Shown: in pieces, positions 1 to 8,100 of the stretch
How the letters are laid out: each line of letters begins with the position of its first letter
Numbering within the stretch: the stretch's first letter is position 1
Source: Lachnospiraceae bacterium
GTDB lineage: Bacteria; Bacillota; Clostridia; Lachnospirales; Lachnospiraceae
Assembly (NCBI GenBank): GCA_003488965.1
Contig: DNJW01000281.1
Location: forward strand, 1-8,589
DNA length: 8,589 nucleotides
Reading direction: 5' to 3'
Translations under genes and position numbers: made by a program
The notes under the pieces: model-generated
What the model saw: the letters and a program-made list of their open reading frames with translations, nothing else
Told to the model about the DNA's origin: nothing
Databases searched by the model: none

Positions 1-20
1 AGCGGACGTGGGGTATAAAA

Positions 21-1820
21 ATGAAAAAAAAGAAGAAAATTTTTTTGGCGGCAGCAGTTTTTTTATTTGCTATGGCTGCCGGAGGAAAGACTGAGGCGGC
101 AGAAAATGTCAGGGGCGAGGTGGTATTTCTGCTGGATGCCAGCAAATCCATGGATACACAGGATAGGGGACATGCAGTACAGGGCGCCGTCCGGCAGGCG
201 GCATACAGCCTGCCTTCGGGATACCGGGCGGGGTTTGTGGCTTATGGAACCAAGGTACAGGCAGTTATGTCTCTGGAAGAGGATATCAGGGAGCTGGACG
301 GCCTATTGGAAGCGCTGCGTTATGAGGGCTATACCAATGCCGGGGATGGGCTGGAAGAGGCCTTGGGGCTTTTTTCCGGGGAAGAGGATACCCAACGGTA
401 TATCATCATGATTTCGGACGGGGAAATAGATATGCCGGATGCGGAAGGAAAGGAAGAGACCTATGGGAAATATCTGGAGGCGGCAAAGCAGGCAGGGGAA
501 AAGGGAATCCGGATATTGACTGTTGCAATGGGACAGACGCCGGAAAATTCCGATATGGATATCTTTGACGGAACAAGACTGACAGGGGGAGCTGTCTATC
601 AGGGCGTGGAACCGGAAGAACTGTCCCGGGTAATGGAACAAATCAAAGCGGAAGAAATGGGACTTCCTATGCAGCCTATAGGAGTAACGGATGCCGGCGG
701 AGGAAGTATCCATGTAAAGATACCGGAGGGCGCAAGCCGTACAAAAATACTTTTGTACGGGGACAAAACCATAAAAAATGTGAGGGCGGAATATTCTGCG
801 GAAAGCGGCAGAACGATAACAGGAGCAGGATTTGCGGTGGTGGATATGTCCAGACCCTATCCGGGAAATGCACAGATATATTTTGAAACGGAGGATATCG
901 ACAGTATCCATGCCTCCATATTGACGGAATATACGGCAAAGCCTCAGGTTGCCGTAGAATACCGGGTGGAGGAAATCCAGAAGACGGAGGAAGAGACAAA
1001 AAAGGATGCACCGCCCCGGTACGGGCATTATGCCTTGGCGGCAATCCGGCTGACAGATACCGAAACCGGACGGAATCTCTGGGAAGGCGAAGGAATGGAA
1101 GGAACGCAGATATCCTATACACTGAACGGGACGGCATATACCGGGACGGTTCAGGACGGGCAGATATGTCAGGAAATTCCGGCAGACGGAATAGATACGA
1201 TAGAAGTAACGGTTGCTATGGCAAAAGAGGGAGCCGTTTATTATCTGGAACAGCCCATAGCGGCGGAAATTATAAAATATCCCGACCCGGAACCGGAGCA
1301 GCGGACGGATTACGGACCGTTGTATGCTGTGCTTGGCATGCTTGCGGCTGCTACCGCCGTATTGCTGTTGTGGTGGGCGGCAAAAAGAAAGAGGACGGTA
1401 ATTTATATGGCTCCTTCTCCCAGAGGGGTGGAAAAGAAAATAGAAACAAGAAACGCTGCCTATTCCGGCAAGCTGAATATCTACGTGGTACAGACCCAGG
1501 ACGGGAGAGATATTCCTCCCCAGACATACCGGCTTTTCGGCAGGGCAGACGGGCGCATGAGCCTGGACAAGGTGCTTTCTTCCTGCGGCATCCGGTTCGG
1601 AAAGATAGGTGCCGGAGATATTGTTTTTTATCCGGGGCAGGATAGGGCGCTGATTGTGATGGACCAGTCGGAACGCTGTACGGTTATGAGAGGGACGGAA
1701 ATATTGAAAAAGGGAATGGGCTATCCGGCATATTACAATGAGAAAATAACCGTTTCCTTTGAGGACGGAATAACGGAGCTGGAAATTCACTATAGGGATT
1801 TAAAGCCCGGAGAAAGATAA
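21..1820 (+). CDS. Secreted/membrane-anchored VWA-domain protein with C-terminal FHA-like tail
   Basis: 599 residues. A Lys-rich N-terminus followed by a hydrophobic stretch (about residues 2-22) is a signal peptide, with a plausible cleavage site after TEA at 24-26. A VWA domain follows (about 30-215) with an intact MIDAS metal site: DASKS at 39-43, Thr105 in YTNAGDG, and Asp133 in ISDGE. VWA domains bind protein ligands through the bound metal. Residues about 220-425 are strand-rich and not assigned. One transmembrane helix (about 431-453) is followed by KRKR, so the VWA part should be outside the cell and the last 145 residues in the cytoplasm. That tail is strand-rich, and its order (GDIVFYPG, VMDQSERCTVMRGTEIL, KITVSF) recalls a degenerate FHA fold; this is a weak call. 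The ATG at 21 follows only a weak GGGG ribosome site, but it is the start that precedes the signal peptide. The stop is 14 bases before the sheath-like gene, which suggests one operon. VWA and FHA modules also occur in classical T6SS (PpkA, Fha/TagH), so a role as membrane adaptor is possible but inferred. Confidence 0.85.
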   Translation: MKKKKKIFLAAAVFLFAMAAGGKTEAAENVRGEVVFLLDASKSMDTQDRGHAVQGAVRQAAYSLPSGYRAGFVAYGTKVQAVMSLEEDIRELDGLLEALRYEGYTNAGDGLEEALGLFSGEEDTQRYIIMISDGEIDMPDAEGKEETYGKYLEAAKQAGEKGIRILTVAMGQTPENSDMDIFDGTRLTGGAVYQGVEPEELSRVMEQIKAEEMGLPMQPIGVTDAGGGSIHVKIPEGASRTKILLYGDKTIKNVRAEYSAESGRTITGAGFAVVDMSRPYPGNAQIYFETEDIDSIHASILTEYTAKPQVAVEYRVEEIQKTEEETKKDAPPRYGHYALAAIRLTDTETGRNLWEGEGMEGTQISYTLNGTAYTGTVQDGQICQEIPADGIDTIEVTVAMAKEGAVYYLEQPIAAEIIKYPDPEPEQRTDYGPLYAVLGMLAAATAVLLLWWAAKRKRTVIYMAPSPRGVEKKIETRNAAYSGKLNIYVVQTQDGRDIPPQTYRLFGRADGRMSLDKVLSSCGIRFGKIGAGDIVFYPGQDRALIVMDQSERCTVMRGTEILKKGMGYPAYYNEKITVSFEDGITELEIHYRDLKPGER

Positions 1821-1834
1821 AGAGGAGGAATACC

Positions 1835-4015
1835 ATGGGAAACACAATTAATCAAACCAACAGGACGATGCTGATGGAGGTCCTGAATCCGCAGAAACTT
1901 GATTTTCTGACGCTGGTAGGGGATGTAAGGGGCATGGAGAGTCTTTCTGACGACAAAATCAAGGAAATCCATGAGCATCTGCTGGTGCGGAGCTTTGACG
2001 AGGCGCTGGAAAAATTTGAGCCGGCGGTATACTGCTATTACAATGCGACTAACCAGAAGGTTATGTACAGTCTGGAAAAGCCGGAAACCATACCGGAGGA
2101 AATGCTGACGACGATACCGCTAAACCGGCAGAATGATTTCCTGAATATGCTTATGTCCATGATTGATACGAAGAGGGCGGAAGGAACCATTAACGTGGAT
2201 TTCAAGTTTGAAAAGCTGACCGACATGATTTCGCCGAAAAAGGTGATGGATGATATCAAGCAGAACCGTAAGGAACTCCAATATACTTACGGCGAGTATG
2301 CCCGTCTGGAGGAAGGCGACCCCCATAAGAAGGATTTGGCGGACAAGCTGAACGTGATGTTTGAAGAAGCCAGCGCCAATTATAATAATGTGATGGCTAT
2401 GCTGCCCCTTGCCATAGAGGACATCAAGACCAGGCTTCTGCTGGGAGACGGAACGGAGAAGAGGGACAATACGCCTCTGGCGTTGGGAGTGCTCAGTATG
2501 GGCAACGATGGGGAGCTGCGCGTGCTGGAAGCCCCCAAGGTGGAAAGCACGGCCCTTGCCACGGTGGACGATAATATCAATGCCGGACTGATAGCCGCAT
2601 TGAAAGAAGATTATCAGGCTCTGAATGAAGAAAGCAACAGCTATACGGAGGCGCTTGTGGCGAGAACCTTCTGCCCGCTGGCTTCCACTATGGAGAGCGG
2701 CATTGACAAGGAAAAGGAAGTGGAAAACTACAATTCCTATTTGGCTTTTTATAAAGAAAGCAAGGATGAATTTATACGGACAGTAAAACCCCTGATTGAA
2801 AAGCTGCTGGGAATCTGGTGCTTTTTTGAGCAGTATCCCAGAAAGATGAAGGGCATGCGTCCGACTCTGCTGATTACAAACCAGCCCAATGAGATGGTGG
2901 CCAAGACAAGCAATATCTCAAGGCTGATTACTTACCTGAATACCGTCAATGCGAAAAATGATTTCAGTAATACCGTATGGTATGCGATTATTCCTTCCGT
3001 ATCGCTGGATCAGTATTCCAAGATGAAGCTCACAAGGGAACGCTTCAAGGGGAATACGGCGGCGGTAAAAACGGATGTAAACAGCGTGGAATCTCTGGCC
3101 AGAATACTGGATGTGCTGAAAGACTATGCGGTGCAGTGCTTTTTCAGCTATGAGACAGGGGATGCTACAACCTTCAGCAAACTGGCTACGGAAGGAATTG
3201 AAAAATATGAGGACAGGTGCGCTCCGTTAATCGGGAAGCCTTTCAGCGAATATGCGATTCCCTGCATTCCTAATTTTACGATTATACCGAAAGACAAATC
3301 CGGGGTGATACTGGACCGGCGCATGGTGATAGGGGAAGATGAAACCGTGGAGCTTTCCAGGGAAGCAGAGGATATTATGAAGCTGTGGATTGACGGCGTC
3401 TATGTGGGCGCGGCATATGTGGCGGCCGGGCTGGCAGCGGCATACCAAAGCCCGGACTATTTGAAAGAGAAGTTCGGCAGGGGAGTGGACCCGGAACTGC
3501 CGGGCGTCAGGTTTGACATCGAGGCAGACGACCATTCGCTGGCGGTGCGGACTACAATGGCAAAGGAAATTACAGGTTTTACCAATTCCATTAAGGCGGA
3601 TATTAACCGGAAAAATTTCGGGTTCGTATTTTCATCGGAGAATGCGGTATATAACGGGCTGAACATTACCAATATTATGGTATACAAAGCAAGGAACCTG
3701 TTGGCAGACGGCGCTGTTTTCGAGCCCATTTACAAGACCCAGGTGACTACTTATATCGAACGCGTAATGCGGCATGGGACGGGAGATTTTAAGGAGGATT
3801 CCATTGTCCGGTTCTTTTCCAATAACCCCAACAGCCAGAAAAGCGAATGGCTTTCCAAGCGGGAATGCATCAATGCGATTCTTGGAAAGGGAGATGATAT
3901 TTCTTATACTATTGACCAGGAAAACGGTTATTGTGTTCTGGACATTACCTTTAACGGAAACGTAAAGAATCTGGAGGTGGAGATTAACCGGCTGAATGCT
4001 TCAAGCAGGGTGTAG
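1835..4015 (+). CDS. Putative contractile sheath protein (TssC/phage-tail-sheath-like)
   Basis: 726 residues, no signal peptide and no transmembrane segment, so cytoplasmic. It starts at an ATG 6 bases after GAGGAGG (1822-1828). Residues about 1-215 are largely helical and charged. The central part (about 275-520) contains ARTFCPLAST and IPCIPNFTIIP. A small-residue segment at about 517-532 (LWIDGVYVGAAYVAAG) resembles the Ala/Gly-rich core segment of tail sheaths. The last 90 residues resemble the end of TssC in order: YIERVMRHGTGDF near 640, a charged loop (about 655-685), then two strands ending with KNLEVEINRL. A sheath would polymerise around the tube and contract to drive it out. TssC proteins are usually about 500 residues with a separate TssB of about 170, so 726 residues could be a single-chain sheath or a TssB-TssC-like fusion. 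I see no separate small sheath subunit in the window. Context (two tube-like genes, then PAAR-Rhs) supports the call, but no single diagnostic motif proves it. The alternative is an unknown large structural protein of a phage-tail-like particle. Confidence 0.55.
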   Translation: MGNTINQTNRTMLMEVLNPQKLDFLTLVGDVRGMESLSDDKIKEIHEHLLVRSFDEALEKFEPAVYCYYNATNQKVMYSLEKPETIPEEMLTTIPLNRQNDFLNMLMSMIDTKRAEGTINVDFKFEKLTDMISPKKVMDDIKQNRKELQYTYGEYARLEEGDPHKKDLADKLNVMFEEASANYNNVMAMLPLAIEDIKTRLLLGDGTEKRDNTPLALGVLSMGNDGELRVLEAPKVESTALATVDDNINAGLIAALKEDYQALNEESNSYTEALVARTFCPLASTMESGIDKEKEVENYNSYLAFYKESKDEFIRTVKPLIEKLLGIWCFFEQYPRKMKGMRPTLLITNQPNEMVAKTSNISRLITYLNTVNAKNDFSNTVWYAIIPSVSLDQYSKMKLTRERFKGNTAAVKTDVNSVESLARILDVLKDYAVQCFFSYETGDATTFSKLATEGIEKYEDRCAPLIGKPFSEYAIPCIPNFTIIPKDKSGVILDRRMVIGEDETVELSREAEDIMKLWIDGVYVGAAYVAAGLAAAYQSPDYLKEKFGRGVDPELPGVRFDIEADDHSLAVRTTMAKEITGFTNSIKADINRKNFGFVFSSENAVYNGLNITNIMVYKARNLLADGAVFEPIYKTQVTTYIERVMRHGTGDFKEDSIVRFFSNNPNSQKSEWLSKRECINAILGKGDDISYTIDQENGYCVLDITFNGNVKNLEVEINRLNASSRV

Positions 4016-4023
4016 TGCAGGAA

Positions 4024-4055
4024 GCGGCGCCGGGAAACATGCGCCCGGATACCGC
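4024..4055 (+). other. Imperfect GC-rich stem-loop before the tube genes
   Basis: Outer arms GCGG (4024-4027) and CCGC (4052-4055) flank inner arms CCGGG (4030-4034) and CCCGG (4044-4048), with small internal bulges and a 9-base loop. No T-run follows, so it is not a standard intrinsic terminator. It lies in the 85-base gap between the sheath-like gene and the first tube-like gene. An RNA processing or 5'-stabilising element that would let tube mRNA accumulate above sheath mRNA is possible but inferred. Confidence 0.35.
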
Positions 4056-4100
4056 TCCGTATCTATATAACCAAAAATATGTATAAAGGAGGAAAAGATT

Positions 4101-4532
4101 ATGGGATTTCGTATGAAAATCACAGGAGGAGCTGAACCGATTGAATTTGACGAAAGAAGTATTCTGAAAGTGGATTTTGGTTCCGCATCCTCAAAGGACT
4201 CTAATGCAAGGGCGACAGATTTCGGCTTGAGCGTGAGGGTATGGGGGAAAATGCTCTACAAGCTGGGCGGGGAAGGCAGCGATGCAACCCTGGAACTGGC
4301 AAAGTGGTCCCAGGTGCCTTCGGAAAAAGCGGACTGCTATAGGAATGCGGAGGTAACCGTAGTATCGGCAGGGCAGATTGTCCGCCAGTTCACCCTTCCG
4401 GATGCTTTTGTTGTGGAATACAGCGAGGAAGTGGACGATGAGAGCGGCGTAGGTACTTTCTACATCAACATGAAACAGAAAAAGGACGAGAATGCGGCAG
4501 CCAAAATTGAAGGCGGCTTTGGCGGCGAATAA
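4101..4532 (+). CDS. Putative inner-tube protein 1 (Hcp/gp19-like)
   Basis: 143 residues, strand-rich, no signal peptide or membrane segment. The ATG is 8 bases after a strong AAAGGAGG (4085-4092), fitting high expression. It is a paralogue of the next gene: an almost gap-free alignment by eye gives about 50 identities, nearly all after residue 32. Shared blocks are DSNAR (33-37), LAxWSxVPxEKADCYR (66-81), PxAFVxxY, DExGxGTF, KQKKD and a KxEGG ending. Length, beta-rich character, position after the sheath-like gene and the PxAF...GTF...LK pattern (compare the NAWP region of gp19 tail-tube proteins) suggest a Hcp/tail-tube subunit forming hexameric rings inside the sheath. The residue after the conserved EKAD is a Cys in both copies. 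I recognise no Hcp signature outright; the family call is inference from layout. The alternative is a baseplate or tube-initiator protein. Confidence 0.5.
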   Translation: MGFRMKITGGAEPIEFDERSILKVDFGSASSKDSNARATDFGLSVRVWGKMLYKLGGEGSDATLELAKWSQVPSEKADCYRNAEVTVVSAGQIVRQFTLPDAFVVEYSEEVDDESGVGTFYINMKQKKDENAAAKIEGGFGGE

Positions 4533-4551
4533 GGGGAAGGAGGAATAGGAT

Positions 4552-4977
4552 ATGTCATACAAAGTAAACATCGAAGGAGCGGAGAGCTTTGAAATCGCAA
4601 AGGAATGTGTCAGGAGCGTAAAATATACCACGGATATCCCGCTGGATTCCAATGCAAGGACGAAGGATGTGGGAAGCACGCTCACCATTACCGGAAGAAT
4701 ACTGACCGCCGTGGACGGAGACCCCTTTGACAGCACAAGGAAGCTGGCGCTCTGGTCCGCAGTTCCGGCTGAGAAAGCGGACTGTTACAGAAAGGTGACG
4801 GTAGAGCATGTGGCTGCCGGCATCATGGAGAGAAAATATTATTTCCCGAATGCTTTCGTCATTGACTATAAAGAGGACTTCGGGGATGAGGAAGGTACGG
4901 GAACCTTTACTCTCGTTTTGAAGCAGAAGAAGGACAAGCTTAGTATGATTAAGGTAGAAGGCGGGTATCCGGCTTAA
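4552..4977 (+). CDS. Putative inner-tube protein 2 / tube initiator (paralogue)
   Basis: 141 residues. The ATG is 8 bases after AAGGAGG (4537-4543), and the gene begins 19 bases after the first tube-like gene ends, so the two are co-transcribed. DSNAR is at 32-36, LALWSAVPAEKADCYR at 65-80, then FPNAFVIDY, DEEGTGTF, KQKKD and KVEGGY. The N-terminal 31 residues are the most divergent part compared with the neighbour. Phage-tail-like systems such as Afp/PVC carry a main tube protein plus a diverged tube-initiator paralogue that adapts to the baseplate; the same division could apply here, but which copy does which is not visible. Two tandem in-frame TAA stops (4975-4980) end the gene, directly before a perfect inverted repeat. 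Confidence 0.5.
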   Translation: MSYKVNIEGAESFEIAKECVRSVKYTTDIPLDSNARTKDVGSTLTITGRILTAVDGDPFDSTRKLALWSAVPAEKADCYRKVTVEHVAAGIMERKYYFPNAFVIDYKEDFGDEEGTGTFTLVLKQKKDKLSMIKVEGGYPA

Positions 4978-4979
4978 TA

Positions 4980-5016
4980 ATGTGGAAAAGACTTGCAAAG
5001 CAAGTCTTTTCCACAT
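4980..5016. terminator. Perfect 17-bp inverted repeat, probable (bidirectional) terminator or attenuator
   Basis: Left arm ATGTGGAAAAGACTTGC (4980-4996), AAA loop (4997-4999), right arm GCAAGTCTTTTCCACAT (5000-5016), with no mismatch. The inner GACTTGC/GCAAGTC stem is flanked by AAAA and TTTT, the layout of a short bidirectional intrinsic terminator, although the T-run is only four bases. The left arm begins at the last base of the second tandem stop of the tube gene. It would reduce read-through into the Rhs gene. A mobile-element remnant or RNA processing site is the alternative. Confidence 0.55.
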
Positions 5017-5017
5017 C

Positions 5018-5045
5018 GAAGAATGCCTAAAATACGGCATTCTTC
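5018..5045. other. Second perfect stem-loop in the tube-Rhs gap
   Basis: Arms GAAGAATGCC (5018-5027) and GGCATTCTTC (5036-5045) pair over 10 bp around an 8-base loop. It starts two bases after the preceding inverted repeat, so the two would stack as tandem hairpins in the transcript. It is followed by CAAGCCTTTC with no long T-run, so termination strength is uncertain. Confidence 0.45.
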
Positions 5046-5084
5046 CAAGCCTTTCATGACCGGATTTGTACCAGCATAATAATG

Positions 5085-5138
5085 GGGTGTGCTTTGGCAC
5101 ACCCTGTTGTGTATGGGCTGCGCTTCGGGGCAGGGTGT
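5085..5138 (+). promoter_or_regulatory. Two mutually exclusive RNA folds upstream of the Rhs gene
   Basis: GGGTGTGC (5085-5092) pairs with GCACACCC (5097-5104) around a TTTG loop. The bases ACACCCTG (5099-5106) can instead pair with CAGGGTGT (5131-5138), enclosing a small hairpin with a C(TTCG)G tetraloop inside CTGC...GCAG. The two folds share 5099-5104, so they compete. This resembles an attenuator or leader switch, but no T-run or known riboswitch motif is visible, and chance pairing cannot be excluded. Confidence 0.25.
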
Positions 5139-5184
5139 ACACAATAGGGGAAAGGCAGGATGGAAAAGCAATCGGAGGAAAAAT

Positions 5185-5189
5185 GGAGG
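5185..5189 (+). promoter_or_regulatory. Ribosome binding site deciding the Rhs start
   Basis: GGAGG ends 9 bases before the ATG at 5199. An in-frame ATG 39 bases upstream (5160) has only AGGGG at a similar distance and would add 13 charged residues ahead of the PAAR-like domain. The stop codon just before that region is TAG at 5145-5147, so no longer start is possible. The 5199 start is preferred. Confidence 0.6.
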
Positions 5190-5198
5190 ATAGAAGGG

Positions 5199-8100
5199 AT
5201 GGGGACGGATCATTTAGCAGACGGGGCGGTATTAATGTGCATCAACGGAAGCGAGAAGAAAATGTTGAAGATAGGAGGACATGGGTACATTACTGGGGAA
5301 AGGGAAAAGGCTAATTGCAAAGACTGCAAGGCCTGCGTAAATATTCCCTATTTTGGAGAATGCACGAAAAATACGGAAACTCATAGGTGTGAAGGCTTTA
5401 TGAAGCTTGAAGAAAGATGGAAGAGTACGGTAGTTTCCTCCCAAAAGCCGGAAAAGGTGGATGGGGAAGAGGTGATCACCATGGACAGCATCCTTGTGTG
5501 CAAAAGGGGCGGGGTCATTATTCCGGTTACCTCCGGACAGGGATATGAGGAAGGATTTGATTGCTTTGCCTTTGCCCAAAGGTTCCAAAGGGCAATTTTA
5601 TGGGCGATGGGAAAGGGCTATATAGATCCTGCCACTGGTGAGGGATGCTCGGAGAATGGGGGAGACCCTGTTAACCTGAATACGGGAAACTTCGTATATG
5701 AAAAGGAAGATTTAGTGATTCCCGGCATTACAAAGCTTTCTTTCCATATTTACTATAATTCCATGGAAAAAAGAAGCGGCGGCTCTATGGGCGAAGGATG
5801 GCATCATAATTATGGGATGCATATACAGAAAGAAGGGAAGGAAAACCTATTATACCTTTGTACAGATGAAGGAAGGAAAATCCCATATCGCCGCAATATC
5901 GGCGATATCTACGATGCAGTGTTCGGCGACAGCGGGCTGCTGAAAAAGGAAGGCATAGGGTTCCGCTATGGTGCGGAAGACGGGGCCGAATATATTTTTG
6001 ACGCAGAGGGGAAGATGTTATCCCGGAAGGATCGGAATGGGAATATGGATACCTATTCTTATAATGAAAAGGGGCAGCTGGTTAAGGTGGCCGGAGCCAA
6101 TGGAGGGGTATTGTACTATACCTATAATAAAGAAGGAAGTCTGATACGGGTAGAAGACCATACGGGCAGGAAGGTGCAGCTTTGGTATCAGTATAGAAAG
6201 CTTTGGAAATTCATCAATTGTATGGGCCATGCCTATACCTTTGACTATAATGCAGATGGGAAGCTGGAAAGCGTGGTGACACCCCGGGGGATTAGGGGGG
6301 TATACAATGAGTATGACGCCATCGGAAGGGTGATAAGGCAGGAAATGCCGGACGGGGGTGTAATCAGCCTTGCCTATGATGATAAAAATATGCGGACTTA
6401 TATGAGGGAACGCAACGGGAGCATGATAATATATGAAAAAGATGAGAGATGCCGGAATATAAGAACCGTTTATGAGGACAGTGAGGAAATTTTTGGCTAT
6501 AATGACAACAATAAGCGGACGCTTTATGTGGACAGAAACGGAAATCAGACAAGATATGGATATGACAGCAAGGGAAATATGACCAGGGTTACGGACGCGC
6601 TTGGGAGGCAAGTGAGGTTTGCTTATGATAGGGATGGAAAGCTGCTGGCGGTTTCCAGAGGGAAAAAGGATTTGCAGCGGTATGCGTATGATGAAAATAG
6701 GAGAAAGGCAACATCCACAGATGCGGAAGGAAGAAGCACAGAAACTTTTTATAATGAAAAAGGGCTGCCGGAGAAAATAGTATGGCCGGACGGAAGCAAA
6801 GTGACGGTTTCTTATGATGAAAGAGGGAATATCGCTGGCATTCAAAATGGATATGGGGAAAGCATTTCTTACAGCTATGACGTACTGAACCGGGTGGCCG
6901 CAGTTAAAGATGGGGAGGAAAATATAACCCGTTATTCATATGACGGGCTGAATCATCTGATTTCTGTAGTGAATAAGGAGGGAAACCGCAGGGAATTTAT
7001 CTATAACGAAAGCGGTCGGTTAGTAAAGCTGCAGGATTATGACGGAGGTGAAATGAGCTTTGCCTATAACTGTGTAAATAAGCTGGAGCGAATGACTGAC
7101 AAGGAGGGCGGTATTACCTTGTTTCAGTATGATAAAATGGGGAACCTAATAAAGGAAATTTTTCCGTCAGGGGCGGCTGTTTCTTTTGTTTTTGACGGCA
7201 ATGATAGGATGAAACGGGTAGAAATCAGAAAAAAGGCAGGAGATGAGAAGGCGGCTACAGTCATAGACTATTCTTATGATTTGGCAGGAAATCTGCGACA
7301 AGCTTTGGCTGGAGATGGGAAAGAGATTCTTTCCGGTTTTTCTTATGGTTATGATGCCTTGAACCGGCTTACAGAGGCAGTGGATCCTATGGGAGGTAAA
7401 ACATTGTATGCATATGATGAAGCCGGAAATATCAGCAGTATTACAGATGCTTTGGGGAATAGGAAAAACTTTTTTTACAATGAGGCAAGAGAGTTAGTGC
7501 AGGAAGAAGATGCTCGGGGGAATATTACCAGCTATACCTATAGCCCGCTAGGGAAACTGGAATCTGTAACGGATGGGGCAGGAAGGAGAACATGTTTCGA
7601 ATTTTTCCAGGGAGGCCGTCTGAAAAAGGAGCGATACCCGGAAGGGCAGGAGGTGTATTATGAATATGATGGGCTAGGAAGGGTCAGAGAAAAGAGGGAC
7701 GGGAACGGAAACTGGATGTTATGCAATTATGACAGTATGGGACGTCTGCTGGAACTCAGGGGCTGTACAGGATATGAAAAGAAATATACTTATGATGCCA
7801 TGGGAAATATCACTTCAATGACGGATGTCAATGGAAACAAAACTTCTTATGAATACTCCTTGGAAGGCAAGCTTACCGCAGTAAAGGATGCGTTGGGGAA
7901 TAGGACGGAGTATGAATATGATGGGTTGGGAAAAATTATCCATATTTGCCAGAAAGGAACTATGGGGGAGGAAAACAGAGAAATTTTTTACGAAAGAAAT
8001 CCCTTGGGTCAGATAGAGTGTATACGGAACGCTTTAGGCGGCAAGGAATTTTTTTCCTATGATGCCTTAGGGCGGGTAATCTGGAAGGATGACCGTGAGG

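Noticed and set aside
303..1790. A 495-codon open frame on the - strand opposite the VWA gene
   Set aside because: It is a shadow of the + strand gene: its translation is rich in Cys, His, Arg and Tyr with no recognisable domain, while the + frame has a signal peptide, MIDAS motif and TM helix.
5052..5080. Possible promoter for the Rhs gene with CATAAT at 5075-5080
   Set aside because: No acceptable -35 hexamer lies 16-18 bases upstream, so the -10-like match alone is not enough.
5135..5142. GTGTACAC palindrome as an operator
   Set aside because: An 8-base palindrome is expected by chance at this length, and no matching regulator or second copy is visible.
5066..5314. An 82-codon + strand frame spanning the tube-Rhs gap
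   Set aside because: It starts with TTG, lacks a ribosome site and overlaps the PAAR-like coding start in another frame.
6018..6845. A 275-codon open frame on the - strand inside the Rhs gene
   Set aside because: The Ile/Pro/His-rich translation repeats with the YD array (complement of TAT GAT codons), so it is a by-product of the repeats.
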